DNA of 34,250 bases from CAIURC01 sp043777315 (GTDB lineage: Bacteria > Verrucomicrobiota > Verrucomicrobiia > Chthoniobacterales > Chthoniobacteraceae). A program made the position numbers and the translations under genes. Shown piece after piece: positions 18,724-28,100 of this stretch (positions are counted from its first letter, which is position 1; each line of letters opens with the position of its first letter). The notes beneath the pieces are model-generated. The model saw only the letters and a list, made by a program, of their open reading frames with translations. It made no database searches and was not told the origin of the DNA. The DNA is taken from the NCBI GenBank assembly GCA_043777315.1, contig JAYVPW010000036.1:1-34250 (forward strand), read 5' to 3'.

Positions 18724-19702
18724 TCACGGCACCGGGACGAGTTGCACTGCGTCGGCGTGCACATTTCCGTCGGCGGGCGCGCCGCCGAGGGTCACGACGG
18801 CGGGCTTCGCGGGGCCGAAGAGAAATGTGCCGACGGAGTTGAAGCCGCCCGGCTGCGTGGACGGCACGCGCTGGTTGACGGTCATTTTTTTCAAGCCCTC
18901 GGCGCTCTCGATGGCGACGGGCGCATTCGTCGCGCGGTTTTCGTGGACGCCGGGACTGAGGCGCACTTCGTAGCGGCTGGCTTTTTCGATTTTGAACTCG
19001 TAACGCGCCGCGCCGTCGTCCTTCGCGCTGCGATAATGGTAGCCGCTGCCGACGTAGCCGGGCAGCCCGCTGCCTTCCGTCCAATGGCCCGTGAGCTTCG
19101 CCTGCGCGTCGTCAAGCACGAGCCCCGGCAGACTCGCGGCGGACGACGTCCGCGGGTTTGTCAGGGAGACCGAGCGCGGCGGCGCGGAATTTCGCGAGCC
19201 CAGCGGCGTCGTTCGGCGGCACGAAGGCGAGGTCTTTCGTGAAGAGAATGACGTCGCAGCGGCCGTTGAATCCGGTGAGATCGTGCAGCGCGAGGGTCGC
19301 CTCGCGGCTTGGCGATTTCGACGGTCCCGCCGTCCTGCCACGCCCACTCCGCGCCCTTGTTTCCGAACGTCTCGGAGAGCGGCTGGCCGTCGATGGCGAG
19401 CTGGAATTTCCCCGGCGCGCCGGGGTCCTTCCACTTCGCGACCCAATCCTTGGTCCTGACGAAGACGCGATATTTACCCGCGCTCGGAAAAGTGACGGCG
19501 GTGCTCGCGTCCTTCACCGGCACGCCCATCCCGTGGGCCATGAGATACGGCGAGCCCATGATCTCGATGAATTGCGTGTCGAGCACCCAGCCGCCGGGCT
19601 GCGCGAAGCTCTCAGCTTCCAACAAAACCTAGTCCGCGGCGACGGCGGAGGAGCCCGCGAAGACGACGGCGGCGAGCGCGAACAGCAATGTGCGAAGGCG
19701 CA
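18724..19702 (-). pseudogene. Broken secreted protein with golvesin/CBM-like C-terminal domain, likely FAD-oxidoreductase-type remnant
   Basis: From an ATG at 19700-19702 the frame gives a good signal peptide (MRLRTLLFALAAVVFAG, ending AVAAD) and then an in-frame TAG at 19629-19631. It continues in the same frame with VLLEAESFAQPGGWVLDTQF and MGSPYLMAHGMGVPV to EIAKPR, shifts frame at about 19296-19302 to TLALHDLTGFNGRCDVILFT, and shifts again at about 19138-19150 to LPGLVLDDAQAKLTGHWTEG and on to the end (ADAVQLVP). The first half resembles, from memory, the N-terminal segment of secreted FAD-dependent oxidoreductases of PVC and Bacteroidetes bacteria; the last half resembles the golvesin/xanthan-lyase-like C-terminal domain. 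No FAD-binding domain stands between them. One stop and two shifts indicate a pseudogene, although sequencing errors could explain the two shifts. The rhodanese gene ends 7 bases upstream. Confidence 0.75.
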
Positions 19703-19709
19703 TGGCAGC

Positions 19710-20129
19710 TTACTTCGCGACCGGCTTGCCCGCTTTTTCCCACGCCTTGAACCCGCCGTTCATGTGGAGAACGGACGGGAACTTCAGCGCCTCGACTTTC
19801 GGCAGCATCCGCCCGCTGCGCCCGCCCGCCGCGCAATGGACGACGACCGGCTGGGATTGATCCAGGGCGGTGATCTTTTTCTCAAAATCGGGGTCGGCAG
19901 AACTGATGTTGGTCGCGCCCTTGATGTGGCCGCTGGCGAATTCCTCCGGCGTCCGCACGTCGAGCACGGTGGCCTTCGGATTGGTGGCGAGCAGCTTCTC
20001 CACGTCGTCCGGCGTGCCGTTGGCGACGCGCGCGGATTTCTCGACGGAGGGTGCCGCCGGTGCGGGCGGCGCGGCCAAAAGTGGAGCGGCAAAGAGCGCG
20101 AACGCGGCAATGAGCGGGGATGTTTTCAT
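19710..20129 (-). CDS. Periplasmic single-domain rhodanese
   Basis: The 139-residue product has a signal peptide (MKTSPLIAAFALFAAPLLAA) and one rhodanese domain. The active-site loop is CAAGGRSGR with Cys99, preceded by VLDVRTPEEFASGHIKGA, the usual DVR and GH(I) motifs. Sulfur transfer in the periplasm is the expected role; the acceptor is unknown. The ATG at 20127-20129 was chosen over a frame 12 codons longer because it begins the signal peptide. It lies only 7 bases before the broken golvesin-domain gene and is probably its former operon partner. A Pro/Ala-rich linker follows the signal peptide. Confidence 0.9.
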   Translation of the reverse strand: MKTSPLIAAFALFAAPLLAAPPAPAAPSVEKSARVANGTPDDVEKLLATNPKATVLDVRTPEEFASGHIKGATNISSADPDFEKKITALDQSQPVVVHCAAGGRSGRMLPKVEALKFPSVLHMNGGFKAWEKAGKPVAK

Positions 20130-20203
20130 GGAGCCGGATTGAAGCCGGTTCGCGGCGCCGTGCAACCGGGTTCCCAGTCTCGCCGAGCGCGTCCCTCCTT
20201 CCG

Positions 20204-20462
20204 GTCATCTCGAGCGAAGCGAAGCGAAGTCGAAAGACCTCTTACTTTTCCCCCGCCGACGGCGCGCGCATCGCGGAGGGGAGAGAAGCAAGAGGTCCTT
20301 CGACTGCGTTCCGCTGGCGCTGCACTTCGCTCAGAGACTGTCCAGGAAGTCAGGCGTCTCGCCTGACCGGGTGCGTCTCACCCGGCGTGTCAGGCGGGAC
20401 GCCTGGCTTCCTCCGCGCCGAGATCCCTTCTTTCGACTTATTACACAGTCTCTCAGGATGAC
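20204..20462. repeat. Dispersed long palindrome, copy 2, interrupted by a 117-bp insertion
   Basis: The left arm starts GTCATCTCGAGCGAAGCG and the right arm ends CTCAGGATGAC as in the copy at 8640-8769, but the right arm is split by an insertion at 20335-20451. Without the insertion and its 5-bp duplication the element is 137 bp. It occupies most of the 445-bp gap between the rhodanese and DUF1080 genes; the rest of this gap (20463-20574) holds only the DUF1080 leader. Confidence 0.9.
20335..20451. mobile_element. 117-bp MITE/REP-like insertion with target site duplication
   Basis: The element begins AGACTGT and ends ACAGTCT (7-bp terminal inverted repeats) and is flanked on both sides by CTCAG (20330-20334 and 20452-20456), a 5-bp direct repeat that fits a target site duplication. 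Inside are three hairpins: GTCAGGCG-TCT-CGCCTGAC (20349-20367), CCGGGTG with loop CGTCT (20367-20385) and CAGGCG-GGA-CGCCTG (20391-20405). The outer two form a larger palindrome from AGGAAG at 20344 to CTTCCT. No coding capacity; mobilisation would need a transposase elsewhere. Confidence 0.8.
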
Positions 20463-20574
20463 GGGGAAGAAACGGACGTGCCGCGGAATTGCATCGGCCA
20501 AACTTTTCGCTAATGGATCACGTCCCGCGCGGCTTCTCTGCGCGCCTCAATTCAATTCAACCCAACCCATCCAC

Positions 20575-21348
20575 ATGAAACTGCTCCCGTCCCTCCTCGC
20601 CCTCGCCTCGCTCGGCGTCTTCGCGCAAGCCGCCGAGACCTCCGCCGTGCTCAATGTTCCCGACTTCCCGCCGCGCACCGCCGGCGCCGGGGAGCACAAA
20701 ATCTTCAACGGCAAAGACCTCACCGGCTGGTCCGGCAACCCCGATCTCTGGACCGTGGAAAACGGCGCGATCACCGGCAAAACGACCGCCGAGAAGCCGC
20801 TCAAGCACAACACTTTCCTCGTCTGGACCGACGGCGAGGTCAGCGATTTCGAGCTCACTTTCAAATACAAGATCGTCCCGGGCGACGCGAAAGGCTTCGG
20901 CAATTCCGGCGTGCAATATCGTTCCAAAGTGCTGCAGCCCGGCGAGAACGGCCCGATCATCGCGGGCTATCAGGCGGACTTTGAATGCGGCACGACCTAC
21001 TCCGGCATCCTGTATGAAGAGCGCATGCGCGGCATCCTCGCGAAGCGTGGCGAGAAGACGGTGATCAAGGCCGACCCGGCCGATCCGAAGAAGTCCAAGG
21101 TCGAAGTCGTCGGCACCGTCGGCAACTCCGATGAGATCCAAAAGGCGATCAACAAGGACGACTGGAACGACTACAAAATCATCGCGAAAGGCAACCACCT
21201 GCAGCACTTCATCAACGGCAAGCAGACCATCGACGTGACGGATGAAACCGAAGCCGGCGCAAAGACCGGCGTCCTCGCGCTGCAAATCCACGCGGGCTCG
21301 CCGATGATGGTGCAGTTCGCCGACATGGTGCTGAAGACGGAGAAGTAA
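20575..21348 (+). CDS. Secreted DUF1080 (3-keto-disaccharide hydrolase-like) protein
   Basis: The 257-residue exported protein has a signal peptide (MKLLPSLLALASLGVFAQAA) and one DUF1080 domain, a concanavalin-like beta-sandwich common in PVC bacteria and annotated as 3-keto-disaccharide hydrolase. Family segments are IFNGKDLTGW, WTVENGAITG, DFELTFKYKI, NSGVQYRS, GYQADFE and a final GVLALQIHAGSPMMVQF. The frame extends upstream through the repeat region, but the ATG at 20575 starts the signal peptide. A possible promoter is TTGCAT (20489-20494) and TAATGG (20511-20516) with a 16-bp spacer, which is weak evidence. No Shine-Dalgarno is evident. It is one of two plus-strand genes and has its own terminator. 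A role in sugar degradation is family knowledge, not shown here. Confidence 0.92.
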   Translation: MKLLPSLLALASLGVFAQAAETSAVLNVPDFPPRTAGAGEHKIFNGKDLTGWSGNPDLWTVENGAITGKTTAEKPLKHNTFLVWTDGEVSDFELTFKYKIVPGDAKGFGNSGVQYRSKVLQPGENGPIIAGYQADFECGTTYSGILYEERMRGILAKRGEKTVIKADPADPKKSKVEVVGTVGNSDEIQKAINKDDWNDYKIIAKGNHLQHFINGKQTIDVTDETEAGAKTGVLALQIHAGSPMMVQFADMVLKTEK

Positions 21349-21373
21349 CCGCCGCCCTCGGAGTCCATTTGAA

Positions 21374-21407
21374 AGCCGCCGGAGCACGCGCTCCGGCGGC
21401 TTTTTTT
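21374..21407 (+). terminator. Strong Rho-independent terminator of the DUF1080 gene
   Basis: A perfect 12-bp stem AGCCGCCGGAGC/GCTCCGGCGGCT with loop ACGC is followed by seven T, 25 bases past the stop codon. Confidence 0.95.
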
Positions 21408-21462
21408 GTGCGCGGCACTGAAGGCCGAGCAATGCGAGAGGCGAGACGCGTCTATTCTTCCG

Positions 21463-21581
21463 GTCATCCTGAGCGGAGCGAAGCGCAGTCGAAGGACCTC
21501 TTACTTTTCTTCGCTCGGACGCGTCCCGACGGGGAAAAGCAAGAGGTCCTTCGACTCCGCTGGCGCTGCGCTAAGGATGAC
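21463..21581. repeat. Dispersed long palindrome, copy 3 (GTCATCCTGAG family)
   Basis: A 119-bp element from GTCATCCTGAGCGGAGCG to CTAAGGATGAC with the same internal GGACCTCTTACTT and AAGAGGTCC blocks as the copy at 8640-8769. It separates the terminators of the converging DUF1080 gene and surface-protein operon. The remaining spacer at 21613-21664 shows nothing else. Confidence 0.9.
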
Positions 21582-21612
21582 AAAAATGGCAGGGCGGGCG
21601 CTCCGCCCGCCC
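21582..21612 (-). terminator. Probable terminator of the DUF11/beta-barrel operon
   Basis: On the minus strand a perfect 9-bp stem GGGCGGGCG/CGCCCGCCC with a GAG loop is followed after five bases by TTTTT. It lies about 50 bases past the stop of the last operon gene. The interrupted T-run makes it less certain than the DUF1080 terminator. Confidence 0.55.
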
Positions 21613-21664
21613 CGCGGAAACCGAAGCGTTCGCCTGCCAAAGCCAGCCGCACGCCCCACGCGCC

Positions 21665-24600
21665 TCACTGGTCGATCGTGATCGTGAAACTCACCGTCCC
21701 CGCCCCCGCGGGGGCGAGGGTGCCGGTGAAGGTCCAGCGAATCGCACCCGTCGCACCGGCGGCCGGCGCAATGACGGTGGGACCGGTGAGGCCGGGTGGG
21801 AGCGGGCCGTTGGCGGTGCTCACAAAAGTGCTGAACGCGGGCGTCGTGTCGAAGATCACGATGTTGCTGAGCGCCGCGCTGCTGTTGTTGGAATACGCGA
21901 TGGTGTAGGTCAGCGTCTGGCCCGGAAGCGCCGTCGCTTTGTCCACGGACTTGACCAGCGTGAGGCCGGCGGTCGTCGGGTTTCCGACCGTCGTCACGTC
22001 CTGCCGCGTGATCGTGGAAGTGAGCACTGGAGCGGCTCCGACGTAATTGAAGCTCGCGCTCAGCGTCTCCTGATCCTTCGCGCCGAAACTCGCATTCACG
22101 GGGATGAATTCTTTCACCAAAAGCGCGATCGTGTCGCCCGCGACGACCGCGATGGGGGCGGTGATTTGCGGCTCGCCCGAGTCGAATTGCCCGTTGCCAT
22201 TCACATCGCGGAAGACGAGCGCGGACCATCCGGCGAGCGCGGGATTCGGCACGCTCGCGGTGCTGAAAGTGACCGTGCCCGCGGAGCCCGCGGTGAAGGT
22301 GTGCGGGTAATAAAGAACGGTGCCGGGGAGGCCCGATTGCTGGCCGTCGGTGGTCAGCGTGTTCGCCGGGACGTCCGCGAAGTTCACGTTCGCGTAGGTC
22401 GTGTTGAGCGTGAGGTTGAAGGAAACGGTGTCGGTCGCGCGGCCGTAGCTGCCGCCGGTGTTGCCCGCGGTCCCGCCGGTCGAGAGGAAATTCACGACGT
22501 TCGTCTCGACGATTTTCAGCGCCGTGCCGGCGGGAATCGTGCCCGGAATGAAGAGCGAGTAGTTGCCGCTCGCGTCGCTTGTCGTCGTCGAAAAGGTCGT
22601 GGTTCCCGCCGCGTTGGTGAGCTTCAGGGTTGCGCCCGCGATGCCAGTTTCGCCGCCGTTCAGCACGCCGTCATTCGCCGTGCCGCCGGTTGTGCCGATG
22701 TCACTAAAAACGGTCCCACGAATGCCCAGCGCGTTGATGAGGCCGAAGTTTTGTCCGCTCAACGGGATGTTCGTCATCGCCACCGGCGAGCGGACGCCCG
22801 TGCCGGATTCCGTCCCCGTCCAGCCCGCGGGCAGCGCGGGCGTCACGTCGGCGAGCGTCGCGTTATCATCGAGGACGAGTGAGTAGTTGCCGGCTGGGAC
22901 CGCGCTGAAAAGATACGCGCCCGTGACCGGATCGACCGTCGTCGCCTGGAGCGCGGGACCGCCCGGCGTCGCGAGATCGACGAGCTTCACGAAGAGCGTC
23001 AGCCCCGTTCCCGCCTCGCCGCTATCCTGCTGCAAATTGCCGTTCGCATCCGAATAGACGAAGCCCGAGAGCGGCATCCCGTTCGTCGCCGTCGTCGTCA
23101 CGCGTGAGGCCGCGGCGCTGCCATTGTTGTTGGCCGGGGTCGGGTCCGCGGTGGTGGAGGTGCTGCTCGCGATATTCGTGAAGGTTGCCGCCGCTGCCGC
23201 GGTCACCGTCACCGTGAAGCTCGCGCTCGATCCGCTCGCGAGACTCGCGATCGTCGGCCACGTCACCACGCCCGCGGCGAAAGTCCCGCCCCCGCTCGCA
23301 CTGCCAAAGGTCAGCGCCGCCGGCAGCGTGTCTTTCACCACCACGCCGGTCGCCGTCGATGGGCCGTTGTTCGTCGCGGTGATCGTGTAATCAAACGGCA
23401 CGCCGACTGCCACGGCGGTCGGCCCGGTCTTCGTCACCGCCACATCCGAGCTGATTCCGATCGTCGTCGTCACCTTCGCGCCCGCCGCCGAGCCGTCATT
23501 GTTCGCCAGCGCCGGATCGAAAGAATCCGACGTGCTCGCAGCGACATTCACCGCGCTGCCAGTCGCGTTGGCGCTCACTGTCACGGTAAAGCTCGCCGTC
23601 GCGCCGTTCACCACATCGCCGACATTCCAAGTCACGATGCCGCCCGCCTGCGTGCCTCCGCCGGTCGCGCTCAGAAAGGTCACTTGCGCGGGCAGAGTGT
23701 CTTTCACCACCAGATTCCGCGCCGTGTCCGGCCCGTTGTTTTTGTAGGTGACCGTGTAGTCGAAAGTCGCGCCGACGGACGAGGTCGCGGGCCCGGTTTT
23801 TGTCGTCACAACGTCCGCGCTCGGCACCGTCACGGTCGCCTGCCCGGGCGCGTCGTCGCTGGTGCTTTGCGTGGTGTCGATCCGCGTATCTTCGATGTAA
23901 GCCGTCGCGCGATTCACATACGAACCGCCGATATTTGGGATCGTCACCCGATAGACCAAATCGCGGAACGTGCCCGCCGGGACGACGAACGTGCCGCCAT
24001 AAGTCAGCGTCTGCACCGTGATATTCGGATCAGGAATCGCCACGCCATTGAAAGTCGAACTGCCCGCGATGTAAGTCGCATTCGCGGGCGAAGATGGGAG
24101 CACATCGACGATGCGATCGAGCTGCACGTCGTAGATCCCGCTGTTGCTCAGCCGCACTTTGTAGGTTGCGATGCCGCCGGTCGCGAGCGCGGTGGGCGTC
24201 ACGGTTTTTGCGAGAAGGGTCGTGTTGATCGCCGGTAAGATCGGCAAGAGACTCAAAAAGTTACCGGTGTCCGTGTGCTTGATCTGCGTGCCGCTGGAAA
24301 TGTAGCCGATCGGACTCACCGGGACGGAAGTCCCGGTCGTATTAACGATGCGGAAATTAAACACCGATGTGTAATCGGTGTCCGAGGACCCGAGCCCCGC
24401 CGGCGGGACCAGCAGCGTGTCGTTGTAAGTGCCGGTGTTTCCGCCCGAGAAGGTGATCGACGTCGTCACGAGTTGGAGCGCATCGGCACGCCAGTTCGAG
24501 TAAGTCGCGGGCGAAAATGCGAGCACCTTCGCCGCCCCGATCGTGCCGGTGTGACCGGTCACCGTGATCGTCACGATACCGCCCACCGAGGGCGGGTTCG

Positions 24601-25183
24601 GCGTCGCCACCGTGGTCGTCACTTTGTTCGCACTCGCGGCGATCGTGTCCGCCACGCTCGTGAAAGCGAAGTTGCCCGTCGCCAGCGTCGCGCCGATCCC
24701 CGGCACATTGTCGAGCACCGTGATCGTGTGGCCCTGTGCGCCGGCTGAGAGGCTGCTCGCTTGCAGATAAAAGCAGGCAAGCTTCGACTGCCCCGGCGCG
24801 AAGGAACCAAGCGAGACAATGCCATTTTCGCTCGGCGCGAGCGACACGGAGCCACCCGTAAAACTTCCGATCGTCGCCCACATATTCGGCCGCGAGACGC
24901 CGTCGTTCGTCACCTGATACGCCACATACATGCAGCTCAGATTCTTCCCGAAGTCGGTGTAGAAAACGGGGGATGACTGGCGCGTGAGCGTCGGCGCAGC
25001 GGAGGCGGAGGCAGCGAAGAGCAACGTCAGCGCGGCAATGAGACACAGCATTCCTGCGGCAGAAAACGCCGAACGTCGAACGTCGAACGCCGAACGTCGA
25101 AGTGGGGACTCGAACGCAGAATGCTGAACTTCGACGTTCGACGTTCGACGTTCGACGTTCGACGTTTTCCCCCTCCCCTTCAT
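21665..25183 (-). CDS. Large secreted DUF11/SdrD-like repeat protein with a repeat-derived N-terminus
   Basis: The 1172-residue exported protein is a string of beta-sandwich modules. Residues about 1-70 are the export region: MKGRGK, a stretch from the heptad palindrome (TSNVERRTSNVE, later LRRSAFDVRRSAF), then a strong hydrophobic segment (MLCLIAALTLLFAASASAA). Further on are DUF11-type domains (motif NNGPDTARNLVVKDTLPAQV, repeated as NNGPSTATGVVVKDTLPAAL), two SdrD/Cna-B-like domains (FVYSDANGNLQQDSGEAG, VFSDIG with DGVLNGGETGIAG) and a last DUF11 domain ending ITIDQ at the very C-terminus. DxNGNG-type loops may bind calcium. The ATG at 25181-25183 is fixed by an ATGA overlap and AAGGAG. 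An ATG at 25049-25051 would give a leader without the repeat but has poor spacing. There is no LPXTG, PEP-CTERM or type IX signal. Adhesion or matrix function is inference. Confidence 0.85.
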   Translation of the reverse strand: MKGRGKTSNVERRTSNVEVQHSAFESPLRRSAFDVRRSAFSAAGMLCLIAALTLLFAASASAAPTLTRQSSPVFYTDFGKNLSCMYVAYQVTNDGVSRPNMWATIGSFTGGSVSLAPSENGIVSLGSFAPGQSKLACFYLQASSLSAGAQGHTITVLDNVPGIGATLATGNFAFTSVADTIAASANKVTTTVATPNPPSVGGIVTITVTGHTGTIGAAKVLAFSPATYSNWRADALQLVTTSITFSGGNTGTYNDTLLVPPAGLGSSDTDYTSVFNFRIVNTTGTSVPVSPIGYISSGTQIKHTDTGNFLSLLPILPAINTTLLAKTVTPTALATGGIATYKVRLSNSGIYDVQLDRIVDVLPSSPANATYIAGSSTFNGVAIPDPNITVQTLTYGGTFVVPAGTFRDLVYRVTIPNIGGSYVNRATAYIEDTRIDTTQSTSDDAPGQATVTVPSADVVTTKTGPATSSVGATFDYTVTYKNNGPDTARNLVVKDTLPAQVTFLSATGGGTQAGGIVTWNVGDVVNGATASFTVTVSANATGSAVNVAASTSDSFDPALANNDGSAAGAKVTTTIGISSDVAVTKTGPTAVAVGVPFDYTITATNNGPSTATGVVVKDTLPAALTFGSASGGGTFAAGVVTWPTIASLASGSSASFTVTVTAAAAATFTNIASSTSTTADPTPANNNGSAAASRVTTTATNGMPLSGFVYSDANGNLQQDSGEAGTGLTLFVKLVDLATPGGPALQATTVDPVTGAYLFSAVPAGNYSLVLDDNATLADVTPALPAGWTGTESGTGVRSPVAMTNIPLSGQNFGLINALGIRGTVFSDIGTTGGTANDGVLNGGETGIAGATLKLTNAAGTTTFSTTTSDASGNYSLFIPGTIPAGTALKIVETNVVNFLSTGGTAGNTGGSYGRATDTVSFNLTLNTTYANVNFADVPANTLTTDGQQSGLPGTVLYYPHTFTAGSAGTVTFSTASVPNPALAGWSALVFRDVNGNGQFDSGEPQITAPIAVVAGDTIALLVKEFIPVNASFGAKDQETLSASFNYVGAAPVLTSTITRQDVTTVGNPTTAGLTLVKSVDKATALPGQTLTYTIAYSNNSSAALSNIVIFDTTPAFSTFVSTANGPLPPGLTGPTVIAPAAGATGAIRWTFTGTLAPAGAGTVSFTITIDQ
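25065..25166. repeat. Heptad palindrome (unit GAACGTC), copy 2, translated in the 1172-residue gene
   Basis: Arms at 25065-25104 and 25127-25166 each contain five heptamers (two AACGCCG variants in the left arm) around a 22-bp centre. The arm next to the gene start ends 15 bases before the start codon, the same spacing class as copy 1 at 14573-14725. The purine-rich stretch between the start codon and the arm is also similar in the two copies (20 of the first 24 coding bases agree). Confidence 0.93.
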
Positions 25184-28100
25184 CGGTTCTCCTTCCGCTT
25201 CCGCTGCCACAGCTCTTCATCGAACTTGAATCGCAGCGCGAGGTAGAAGCCCTGCTGCGTGTATTGCTCCTCGCTCAAATCGCGGTCCTCGAAGCCGATG
25301 AAATTATACCCGATGCCGACACGCAAATTGTCCATCAGCGTGAACCCGATTTCAGGTCCGATGCCGTAGCGCAGCCCGCCTGCGCTGTCGGCCAGCGCGC
25401 TGGAGTTGATCCCGATGTCCCAGCGTTTGCTCAGGTCGTAAATCGCGCGGACGGCGACCAGATGCGCGCTCGTCGTCGTGCTGCGATTGTTCGAGTCCTC
25501 GAAGACCAGCTTCGCCGCGTAATGCCCGCTCATCGTGAAGTCGGGCGTCGGCTGGAAGTTGGCATCGAGCGAAACGATGTGGACTTTCCGCGCGACGTTG
25601 AAGTCCGCTTTCGTCCCGTCGTCCTCGGTCTTGAACTCGTATTTTCCGAGCCCGTTCCAGCGATCGTTTTCCGTCGGCCGCCACGCCGCGCCAGCCTGAA
25701 TTCGCGCCTGCGTCTGATCCCCCGCGCCGGGCGCTTTATTGTCCGCTACGTAAAGGATCGTCTTCCCGAGCGCGGTCCAGTCGCGGTTGATTTTATACGC
25801 CACGCCGAGCGTGTTGAGCAGGCTGTCGGTCGTGTCGCTTTTTCTCAGCTCCAGTCGCGCAGTGCCCTTCCAGTCAGGGTTTGCGGTGTATTCGAGCGCG
25901 CCGGTGACGGCCGTCGATTCGAGCGCCACGTTCTTCGATCCGGTCAGCGGCGCGACCCGCTCGAAGCTCGTCAGCGCGCGCAGTCCCGGCGCGAGCGGCC
26001 AGGTGTTTCGCAGCCCGATCGCGGCCTCGTTTTCGCGGCCCGAGATGCCGTTGCGGGCGCGGTATTCGTTGAAGAGCTGCGCGTCTTTCGCATACGTGCT
26101 TTCGACTCCGACGACCGTCGAGTTTTGTCGCTGCACCGAGTTGATTTCAAACGGTCCGCCGAGCGAGGAAATCAGCTCGTGCCGCGCGTAGAGCCGCGTT
26201 TTCGGATCGACCTGATATTCGCCGCCGATCGCCGCCATCCGCTTGTCCGCGTCGAAAACATCCTGCTCGTATTCGCCGAAAACGCGGGCGCGCTGTTCGG
26301 TGAAAGGGACCGGCGCGCTGAGCTTTACCCGCGCACTGCGGACGACATTCGGCGTCGCGTTCGGCGACAGTGCGGTGCTCGCGGACGCGGGCGTGCCGGT
26401 CTCCGTCGAGTAGCGTCCGCCGACTTCTACGCGCACGTCGTGTTTGAAAGATTGCTCGACTGCGACCGCGCCGCCGAGCCGCTTCCCGCCTTCCGCCGAC
26501 TCGGTATCGACGCCCTCGATCAGCAGCCGCGTGTTCTTCCCGAGACGCACCGCAATCTGCGCTCCGCCTTCCGTGCGACCGGAAGTCAGGACGGATCCAG
26601 GATTGTGAAAACCAGCCTCCGCACGGCCCCAGAAAATCCGCGCCGCCGTCCCCTCGCCCTGATGCCGCAGCTCGAAACGATACGCATTTCCGCTGCCCAA
26701 AATCTGGTCCTCGGTGTGCGCAAATTCGCCAATCAGGAACGTCCGTTTGCCCAGCTCATAAACCGCGTTCGCGCTGTAAAGTCCGAACGTCCCGAGCGGA
26801 TTCTCCTCGCGAGCAAACGAGCCGCCGACCTCGAATTTGCTCGTGATCTTGACCTGGCCGTCCGCGCCGTAAGTCCAGAATTTCGGCCCGCCCTGGTCGG
26901 CTTCGTACGTCACGCGGATCGAGATTTGATTCAGGTCCGCGTCGAGGCTCGGCACCGGTGCCTTGAACAAAATCCGGCCCGTGAACGGCTCGAATTCGTA
27001 GTCGCTGAACCGCGTCCGCGTCTCCGTTTTCACGATCAGGCCCGGGTTGTTTCGGGCGCGGACGAGGATCTCGACTTTCTCGCTGTTCGCGAGGCCGCTG
27101 CTCTTCCGCACGTTGAAAAAATACGGGCCGCTCGTGCCATTCGCGGGCAGCTCTTCGATGATCTGCTTCGTCGAGTCGAAGCTCGCCCACGCGCTCCCGC
27201 TGACGCGCGAATTTTCGTAATGCTCGCGCACGCCGGTGAGGCTGCGGTTGTAAGTTCCGAGCTGCCGGAAGTCGCCCGGCGCCTGCGTCACGAAGTCGCC
27301 GTAGAGCAAGTAGCTGCGCTTTTTATCGATGCGGATGTAGAGCGGCCCGCTGCTCTGCGCCTCGAATCCTTTCACCGACGAGTCGCCATAAACCGGGTAA
27401 AATTCGTCCGGCTGAATGTCGCGGAAGAGCCGCTCTTTCACCTCGCGCTCGGAGTCGTAGGCAGCCGTCAGGAGGTAGTCGCCCTTGATTTTTCCCTTCA
27501 AGAAAAACGCCGCGCGGGCGCTCGCGTTGCGGTCGTCGCCGCCGATGCTGAGCTCGTTCAGCTCCTGCTCGAAGGTGTCGCGCTTCGTGACTTTCGTCAT
27601 CCGTCCGGCGTTGAAATGCGTGAGGTTCACGCGGCCCTCGACGAGGCCGGCGGCGAGCATGGGACGGAGGTCGGGCAGGAACGCGAGCTTCCGCTCGGTG
27701 CGCATGACGCCGCTGCTCACGCGCAATTTGCAGTCGCCCGGCTCGACGGGCGCGAGCACGTCGAACTCGGCGCGCCCGCCCTCGATGAACGTCTGAATGC
27801 CGGGCGCGGCTTCGTTCAAATCGCGCACGTTCCACGCGCCGAGCGTCGCCTCGAGCGTGAGCTCGGTGCGGGCGGTGACGCGGACGCCGTGCGCGTCGAG
27901 GAGCTCCACGATGATGTGCGCCGGGGTGTGTCCGTCGGCCGCCTGATCGTGCGCCGGGAGCGTGAGTTTGATGCCGCCGAGCTTGTCCGGCGCGATGACG
28001 TGGATGCGCTCCGAGCCACGCGAATTTCCGAACGAATCGACCTGCGCGATTTCCAGTTCGTTGCTGCCGGGGACGAGCGCGACGCCGATGAATTCGAGCG

